Below are positions 1 to 5,004 of a DNA stretch of 5,004 bases, piece by piece. The position numbers and the translations under genes were made by a program. The DNA comes from Rhodanobacter sp. UBA5168 (GTDB lineage: Bacteria > Pseudomonadota > Gammaproteobacteria > Xanthomonadales > Rhodanobacteraceae), in contig DHXA01000269.1 in assembly GCA_002413455.1 (NCBI GenBank), positions 10,797 to 15,800 of the forward strand, written 5' to 3'. Positions within the stretch are counted from its first letter, which is position 1. The number at the start of each line of letters is the position of its first letter. Under the pieces are notes generated by a model. That model made no database searches and had not been told where the DNA came from. It saw only the letters and a list, made by a program, of their open reading frames with translations.

Positions 1-441
1 GATGCCGACCAGGATCGCCACCCGCCAAGTCACCTCACTACGATCGGGCTGGTGCTCTGCAAGCCGTTCGGCCGCGATCATCCACAGGCCGCCGATCACC
101 AGCGCCCAGGCGATCGGCGTCACCGTCTCGGGTAGTTTGAAACCCAGCTTCACTGCGATGAAGCCGAGCACGGCGGTGATCAGGAACGCCACCGTAAGCT
201 TCAGCAGGTAGTCGCGATTGGCCGGCTCGCGCCATTGCGTCAGCAGCTGCCAGATGCGCTTCCAGTAGATCAGCGTCACTGCCAGGATCGCGCCGGCCTG
301 GATGCCGACGTTGAACAGCTCCGAGCGCGTGCCCAGCCCGAACTTCTCGGCGATCAGCAGATGCCCCGTGCTGGAGATCGGCAGGAACTCGGTGATGCCC
401 TCGATGATGCCGAGCAGGATGACGTGGAGCAGGTCGGTCAC
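1..441 (-). CDS. uppP: Undecaprenyl-diphosphatase UppP (BacA), N-terminal part, cut by window edge
   Basis: Integral inner-membrane phosphatase that converts undecaprenyl diphosphate to undecaprenyl phosphate, recycling the lipid carrier for peptidoglycan and other envelope polymers. Read on the minus strand it starts VTDLLHVILLGIIEG and runs 147 codons in frame to the window edge, a little over half of the usual 260-280 residues. The family's first catalytic region is visible: E14 and E18 (the ExxxE motif), then FLPISSTGH at residues 19-27 with S24 and H27, equivalent to E17, E21, S27 and H30 of the E. coli enzyme. Hydrophobic segments follow at about 43-60, 82-100 and 108-124. The second motif (PGxSRxxxT) would lie beyond the window. 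The GTG start at 441-439 is chosen because family members begin with this residue pattern; a GAAGG lies 10 bases upstream (456-452), and no ATG lies between it and the in-frame stop at 498-496. It is transcribed away from the nitrogen genes and has no evident functional link with them. Confidence 0.93.
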   Translation of the reverse strand, partial: MTDLLHVILLGIIEGITEFLPISSTGHLLIAEKFGLGTRSELFNVGIQAGAILAVTLIYWKRIWQLLTQWREPANRDYLLKLTVAFLITAVLGFIAVKLGFKLPETVTPIAWALVIGGLWMIAAERLAEHQPDRSEVTWRVAILVGI

Positions 442-1116
442 AGGGGATGCGCCTTCGAGGGAGCGGCGCAGCGGCCGCGGACAAGGGCGCCTAGCTTACG
501 TGGTTGGCGTGCTCGCGGAGCACCGGACGATCACCGCAAAGGCACTTCCGATCACTGGATCGACCGACGGTGCGTTGCGGAAAATTTGCCCGCGGCCAGA
601 CGTTCACCGATTCATGTGGCCCCATCGCGGTCCCCGTTCCGCATGGCTGCGATCGAAGACTGCAGCCATTCTTGATGCGGCAAACCATATAACGACTTGC
701 AATAACGAGGCGAGCGTCATCCTATTGCAATGCAGCAATGCTTGAGGCAGGATCAAGTTGCAGGAAGAGTTTGGAACACGGAAAGCGGCAGCGTCCTCGA
801 CGCGCCCGCCGTGCCCTCCAGGCAAGGTGATCGGGGGATCGCAGTACCGTGGCTTGTGCGCCCCAGCGCCATGTGCCCGTCTCGCATCATTCCCGCAACC
901 GTCCTGCAGCCGGCTCTGAAAAGTGCCCGATGCCTTGCTGCCGACCGCGTCGCGATCGGTCCGCTCCCAGCTACAGCGTGTATGTGCCCTGGCCGTCGAT
1001 CCGTCCGGGACGGGCGGTGCTGCGCCCGGGATTCGATGGCCGAGCTGAACCGCCTGGCGGATCACCTCGGCGATCGGAAAGGCGAACAAACCTTGTGGAC
1101 GTCTATACGGCCATCC

Positions 1117-1132
1117 GGTTTGCATGCACACC
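1117..1132. promoter_or_regulatory. Near-palindrome GGTTTGCATGCACACC upstream of porin gene
   Basis: The 16 bases form an inverted repeat with a single mismatched pair (fourth base from each end) around the centre TGCATGCA. It ends four bases before the porin gene's ribosome binding site. It could be an operator for a dimeric regulator, or an mRNA hairpin close to the translation start. The TGCA and ACC elements resemble parts of NtrC-type sites, but the half-site spacing does not match, so no regulator is assigned. Confidence 0.25.
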
Positions 1133-1136
1133 CAAC

Positions 1137-1142
1137 GAGGAG
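1137..1142 (+). promoter_or_regulatory. Ribosome binding site of the porin gene (decides start)
   Basis: GAGGAG lies six bases before the ATG at 1149. The frame is open far upstream (to an ATG at 849), so this Shine-Dalgarno sequence, together with the signal peptide that begins at 1149, fixes the start. Confidence 0.8.
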
Positions 1143-1148
1143 CAGCCG

Positions 1149-2298
<1,150 letters not shown>

Positions 2299-2319
2299 TT
2301 CCTGCCCTGCGAGGTTTCC

Positions 2320-3678
2320 ATGAAAGACCTTCTGTTGTTCCGTCCTTCGCGTGGCCTGCCGACCCGAGTGGCGTCGTTGATGCCGATCTGTCTGCTGCTG
2401 CTGCTCGCGCCCGGGGCGCATGCCGAGGCGGTGGCCGCCTCGGCGCCGGTCGTCGACAAGGGCGATGTGGCGTGGATGCTCACCTCAACCTTGCTGGTGC
2501 TGCTGATGACGGTGCCCGGGCTGGCGCTATTCTACGGCGGTCTGGTGCGCTCGAAGAACGTGTTGTCGGTGCTGATGCAGGTGATGACGGTGTTCTCGCT
2601 GATCGTGGTGCTGTGGGCGGTCTACGGCTACAGCCTGGCGTTCGACAGTGGCAACGCCGTCATCGGCGACTTCAGCAAGCTGTTCCTGCATGGGGTAACC
2701 AAGGACACCCTGGCGGACACGTTCACCGCCACGGTGAAATTGCCCGAATACGTGTTCATCGCATTCCAGTCGACCTTCGCCGGCATCACCGGCGCGCTGA
2801 TCGTGGGCTCGTTCGCCGAGCGGATGCGCTTTCGCGCCGTGCTGCTGTTCTCGGCCCTGTGGTTCACCTTTGCCTACCTGCCGATCGCGCACATGGTGTG
2901 GGGTCCGGGTGGCTATCTGCTGACCCTCGGCGCGCTCGACTTCGCCGGCGGCACCGTGGTGCATATCAATGCCGGCATCGCCGGTCTGGTCGGCGCCTAC
3001 CTGATCGGCCCGCGGGTGGGTTTCGGCCGTGAGCCGATGAAACCGCACAACGTGACCTTCACCATGGTTGGTGCGGCGCTGCTGTGGGTGGGCTGGTTCG
3101 GCTTCAATGCCGGCTCCAACCTGGAGGCCAATGCCGGTGCGGCACTGGCCTTCATCAATACCTTGCTGGCCACAGCGGCGGCGGTGCTGGCCTGGCTGCT
3201 GGTCGAGGGCGTGAGCAAGGGCAAGTCCTCGATGCTGGGCGGTGCCTCCGGCGCGGTGGCCGGGCTGGTCGGCATCACCCCGGCCTGCGGCACGGTCGGC
3301 CCGATGGGCGCGCTGGCGATCGGCGCGCTGGCCAGCGTCTGCTGCGTTTGGGGCGTCACCGGGCTGAAGAAGATCCTGCGTGCCGACGATGCCCTCGACG
3401 TATTCGGCGTGCACGGCATCGGCGGCGTCGTCGGTGCGCTATTGACCGGCGTGTTCACCGCGGCCTCGCTGGGCGGTACCGGCGCGGCGGACTTCTCGAT
3501 CGTGCACCAGCTTGGTGTGCAGGTGCTCGGAGTCGGCATCACCCTGGTCTGGAGCGGCGCGGTATCGGTACTGGCCTATCTGGTGGTCAAGGCCATCTTC
3601 GGCTTGCGGGTGCCCTACGAGGCCGAACGTGAAGGGCTGGACATCACCTCGCACGGCGAGAGTGCCTACGAGGCCTGA
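2320..3678 (+). CDS. amtB: Ammonium transporter AmtB (Amt/MEP/Rh family)
   Basis: Inner-membrane trimeric channel that conducts ammonium into the cell; GlnK is its cytoplasmic plug. 452 residues with a signal peptide (cleavage expected after AHA, A35) and about 11 membrane segments. Aligned by eye to E. coli AmtB, all key residues are present: gate phenylalanines F153 (F107) and F262 (F215), recruitment-site W194 (W148) and S266 (S219), D207 (D160), and the pore twin histidines H215 and H365 (H168/H318), which keep the same 150-residue spacing. The motifs GALDFAGGTVVHINAG (204-219), GWFGFNAGS (258-266) and DVFGVHGIGG (360-369) are diagnostic. The C-terminal tail GLRVPYEAEREGLDITSHGE is the conserved cytoplasmic region that takes part in GlnK control. 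Start ATG 2320 has GAGG five bases upstream; the internal ATG 2380 would leave a signal peptide without its basic N-region. The long N-region (about 23 residues) is slightly unusual. No other domain is fused. Confidence 0.97.
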   Translation: MKDLLLFRPSRGLPTRVASLMPICLLLLLAPGAHAEAVAASAPVVDKGDVAWMLTSTLLVLLMTVPGLALFYGGLVRSKNVLSVLMQVMTVFSLIVVLWAVYGYSLAFDSGNAVIGDFSKLFLHGVTKDTLADTFTATVKLPEYVFIAFQSTFAGITGALIVGSFAERMRFRAVLLFSALWFTFAYLPIAHMVWGPGGYLLTLGALDFAGGTVVHINAGIAGLVGAYLIGPRVGFGREPMKPHNVTFTMVGAALLWVGWFGFNAGSNLEANAGAALAFINTLLATAAAVLAWLLVEGVSKGKSSMLGGASGAVAGLVGITPACGTVGPMGALAIGALASVCCVWGVTGLKKILRADDALDVFGVHGIGGVVGALLTGVFTAASLGGTGAADFSIVHQLGVQVLGVGITLVWSGAVSVLAYLVVKAIFGLRVPYEAEREGLDITSHGESAYEA

Positions 3679-3684
3679 ACCCGG

Positions 3685-3713
3685 CAGGTGCCCGTGCGAG
3701 GCACGGGTGCCTG
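3685..3713 (+). terminator. Strong hairpin after amtB, terminator-like
   Basis: Arms CAGGTGCCCGTGC (3685-3697) and GCACGGGTGCCTG (3701-3713) form 13 consecutive pairs in RNA, two of them G-U, around a GAG loop (larger in practice). It begins six bases after the amtB stop codon. Only CTTCAGTT follows rather than a clear T-tract, so termination may be incomplete or Rho-assisted. Its place between amtB and the separately promoted glnA fits the end of the torF-glnK-amtB transcript. Confidence 0.6.
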
Positions 3714-3720
3714 CTTCAGT

Positions 3721-3738
3721 TGGTGCAATTTGGTGCAA
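3721..3738. promoter_or_regulatory. Tandem TGGTGCAA repeats, candidate NtrC enhancer
   Basis: TGGTGCAA occurs at 3721-3728 and again at 3731-3738, a period of exactly 10 bases, so both copies face the same side of the helix. The 17 bases 3721-3737 agree at 14 positions with the enteric NtrC consensus TGCACYAWWWTGGTGCA; the three mismatches are all in the left arm, where the repeat is direct instead of inverted. The centre is about 130 bases upstream of the start expected from the sigma-54 promoter, a usual enhancer distance. Assignment to NtrC is inferred from sequence and position; the atypical arrangement leaves real doubt. Confidence 0.45.
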
Positions 3739-3832
3739 ACCGCAGGGCGGCTTGCCCATGTATGATGCATGAGCGCCTGCCGAAAGCGTCGCGGTGCCGT
3801 GCAAGTACCTGTTCCAGCAAGGATCCATGGCA

Positions 3833-3848
3833 TGGCACGGCTATTGCT
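3833..3848 (+). promoter_or_regulatory. Sigma-54 (RpoN) promoter of glnA
   Basis: TGGCACGGCTATTGCT matches the sigma-54 consensus TGGCACG-N4-TTGCW at every defined position, with the -24 GG at 3834-3835 and the -12 GC at 3846-3847 separated by the required 10 bases. Transcription would start near 3858-3861, leaving an untranslated leader of about 25 bases that contains the glnA ribosome binding site. This is the nitrogen-regulated type of glnA promoter (compare glnAp2 of enteric bacteria) and implies an enhancer-binding activator, most likely NtrC, which is not encoded in the window. Confidence 0.88.
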
Positions 3849-3883
3849 CTGTAGTGTTCCGCCATCCATTTCCGAGGTTTCCC

Positions 3884-5004
3884 ATGTCCGCCCAGAAAGT
3901 GCTCGACCTGATCCAGGAACATGACGTCGAATTCGTCGATTTCCGTTTTGCCGACATGCTCGGCGTGCATCACCACGTCACCTTCCCGGCCCATGCGATC
4001 GACGAGTCGACGTTCGAGGACGGCAAGATGTTCGACGGTTCCTCGATCACCGGCTGGAAGGGCATCAACGAATCGGACATGGTGCTGCTGCCGGACCCGG
4101 ATACCGCGCACCTCGATCCGTTCAGCTCGCACGTGCAGCTGATCCTGCATTGCGACGTGCTGGAGCCGAGCACGATGCAGGCCTACGGCCGCGACCCGCG
4201 CTCGATCGCCAAGCGTGGCGAGGCGTTCCTGAAATCCACCGGCATCGCCGACACCGCGTTCTTCGGTCCGGAACCGGAATTCTTCATCTTCGACTCGGTG
4301 CGCTGGCAGAACGATCCGGGTCGCGTGTTCTACGAGATCGGCTCCGAGGAAGCGGCGTGGTCGTCGCGCTACAAGTACGAAGGCAGCAACAGCGGCCATC
4401 GCCCGGGCGTGAAGGGCGGCTACTTCCCGGTCAGCCCGGTCGACTCGCTGGGCGACCTGCGCGCCGACATGTGCAAGGTGCTGGAGTCGCTGGGGCAGAA
4501 GGTCGAGGTGCATCACCACGAAGTGGCCAATGCGGGCCAGTGCGAGATCGGCGTGCGCTTCAACACGCTGGTGAAAAAAGCCGACGAACTGCTGACGATG
4601 AAGTACGTCATCAAGAACGTGGCGCACCAGAACGGCAAGACCGCGACCTTCATGCCGAAGCCGTTGGTCGGCGACAACGGCAGCGGCATGCACGTGCACC
4701 AGTCGCTGGCCAAGAACGGCGAGAACCTGTTCGCTGGCGATCTGTACGGCGGCCTGTCGCAGACCGCGCTGTGGTACATCGGCGGCATCTTCAAGCATGC
4801 CCGCGCGATCAACGCATTCGCCAATTCCACCACCAACAGCTACAAGCGCCTGGTGCCGGGCTTCGAGGCGCCGGTGATGCTGGCCTATTCCGCGCGCAAC
4901 CGCTCGGCGAGCTGCCGCATCCCGTACGTGGCCAGCCCGAAGGGCCGCCGCATCGAGGTGCGCTTCCCCGATCCGATGAACTCCGGCTACCTGGTGTTCA
5001 CCGC
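3884..5004 (+). CDS. glnA: Glutamine synthetase, type I (GlnA), 3' end beyond window
   Basis: Cytoplasmic dodecameric enzyme that joins ammonium to glutamate using ATP, the entry point of ammonium delivered by AmtB. 373 complete codons plus two bases are visible, out of about 469 usual for type I. The beta-grasp N-terminal domain contains [17 protein letters not shown] (50-66, GS signature 1). The catalytic domain shows [10 protein letters not shown] (128-137) with metal ligands E130 and E132, HHHE (210-213) and NAGQCEIG (216-223) with E213 and E221, [16 protein letters not shown] (259-274, ATP-site signature) with H270, and [13 protein letters not shown] (318-330) with R322. R340 in [12 protein letters not shown] and E358/R360 in RIEVRFPDP are also present. 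These equal the E. coli active-site residues plus one for the initiator Met. The adenylylation tyrosine (Y397 in E. coli) would lie just past the window, so this mode of control cannot be checked. Start ATG 3884 has GAGG (3874-3877) six bases upstream. Its own sigma-54 promoter and the hairpin after amtB suggest a separate transcript. Confidence 0.97.
   Translation, partial: MSAQKVLDLIQEHDVEFVDFRFADMLGVHHHVTFPAHAIDESTFEDGKMFDGSSITGWKGINESDMVLLPDPDTAHLDPFSSHVQLILHCDVLEPSTMQAYGRDPRSIAKRGEAFLKSTGIADTAFFGPEPEFFIFDSVRWQNDPGRVFYEIGSEEAAWSSRYKYEGSNSGHRPGVKGGYFPVSPVDSLGDLRADMCKVLESLGQKVEVHHHEVANAGQCEIGVRFNTLVKKADELLTMKYVIKNVAHQNGKTATFMPKPLVGDNGSGMHVHQSLAKNGENLFAGDLYGGLSQTALWYIGGIFKHARAINAFANSTTNSYKRLVPGFEAPVMLAYSARNRSASCRIPYVASPKGRRIEVRFPDPMNSGYLVFT

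Larger units (their letters stand above)
442..1148. other. 707-base intergenic region without a supported gene
   Basis: This gap separates the divergent uppP and porin genes. Open frames exist in it on both strands (for example minus 1197-604 and plus 730-1152), but their translations are rich in Arg, Pro, Ala and Gly, have no recognisable motif, and look like frames left open by high GC. The frame of the porin gene is also open upstream to an ATG at 849, but that extension is low-complexity and would bury the signal peptide. The stretch at about 660-745 is AT-richer than its surroundings and carries TTGCAAT twice (697-703, 725-731) and GCAATGC twice (727-733, 735-741). It is a likely place for promoters of uppP and of the porin gene, but I cannot pick out a convincing -35/-10 pair. 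Small inverted repeats occur at 943-961 (GACCG/CGGTC) and 1001-1013 (CCGTCC/GGACGG). Confidence 0.6.

Noticed and set aside
772..786. Possible sigma-54 core (GG-N10-GC) in TGGAACACGGAAAGC
   Set aside because: Only the GG and GC dinucleotides and a few flanking bases fit; the -12 TTGC is AAGC, and such cores occur often by chance.
1036..1080. Translation MAELNRLADHL resembles the start of a UbiK/YqiC-like protein, a gene found near glnK in some gammaproteobacteria
   Set aside because: The likeness ends after about a dozen residues and the expected coiled-coil continuation is absent, so it is treated as chance.
849..1148. In-frame 100-codon extension upstream of the porin start
   Set aside because: The extension is Arg/Pro-rich and featureless, and would place a clear signal peptide inside the protein; a good ribosome binding site precedes ATG 1149.
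3761..3766. TATGAT as a -10 box for a second, sigma-70 promoter of glnA
   Set aside because: No acceptable -35 element lies 16-18 bases upstream, and the extended -10 TG has the wrong spacing; a hexamer alone is not enough.
3716..4798. 360-codon open frame on the minus strand opposite glnA
   Set aside because: It lies antisense to an unmistakable glutamine synthetase; its translation is rich in Arg, His, Ala and Val with no recognisable motif, as expected for a frame left open by GC-rich codon use.

Overview
The window is GC-rich and looks like ordinary chromosomal DNA of a gammaproteobacterium. The order Xanthomonadales (Xanthomonadaceae/Rhodanobacteraceae, e.g. Rhodanobacter- or Dyella-like) is the best guess. 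That placement is an inference from the gene order (TorF-type porin, P-II protein, AmtB, then glnA), the protein sequences and the base composition; there is no rRNA or other marker gene here to settle it.

Layout. At the left edge, on the minus strand, lies the 5' half of uppP (undecaprenyl-diphosphatase, positions 441 down to 1), cut by the window end. Next comes about 700 bases (442-1148) in which I can support no gene. It holds an AT-richer stretch with short repeats (about 660-745) and a near-palindrome just before the next ribosome binding site. On the plus strand follow three close genes: a TorF-family putative outer-membrane porin (1149-1904), a P-II signalling protein glnK (1960-2298) and the ammonium channel amtB (2320-3678). 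A hairpin lies between the porin gene and glnK, and a strong hairpin follows amtB. A 205-base gap then carries two tandem TGGTGCAA repeats (NtrC-like half-sites) and a consensus-perfect sigma-54 promoter (3833-3848). It leads into glnA (3884 to the window end, 373 complete codons of about 469), a type I glutamine synthetase.

How the genes work together. The locus is a nitrogen-assimilation module. AmtB conducts ammonium across the inner membrane; GlnK plugs AmtB when nitrogen is plentiful and carries the Tyr51 that is uridylylated under nitrogen limitation; GlnA fixes the ammonium into glutamine. The porin sits in front of glnK-amtB on the same strand, so it may provide an outer-membrane route for a nitrogen compound; this is inferred from context only. 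glnA has its own nitrogen-type sigma-54 promoter and is probably a separate transcription unit from torF-glnK-amtB.

I found no mobile element, CRISPR array, tRNA, rRNA or defence system. The coding genes are intact where visible and their key residues are present. The points worth a second look are regulatory: the glnA promoter region, the intergenic hairpins, the long leader before the porin gene, and the coupling of an uncharacterised porin to glnK-amtB.
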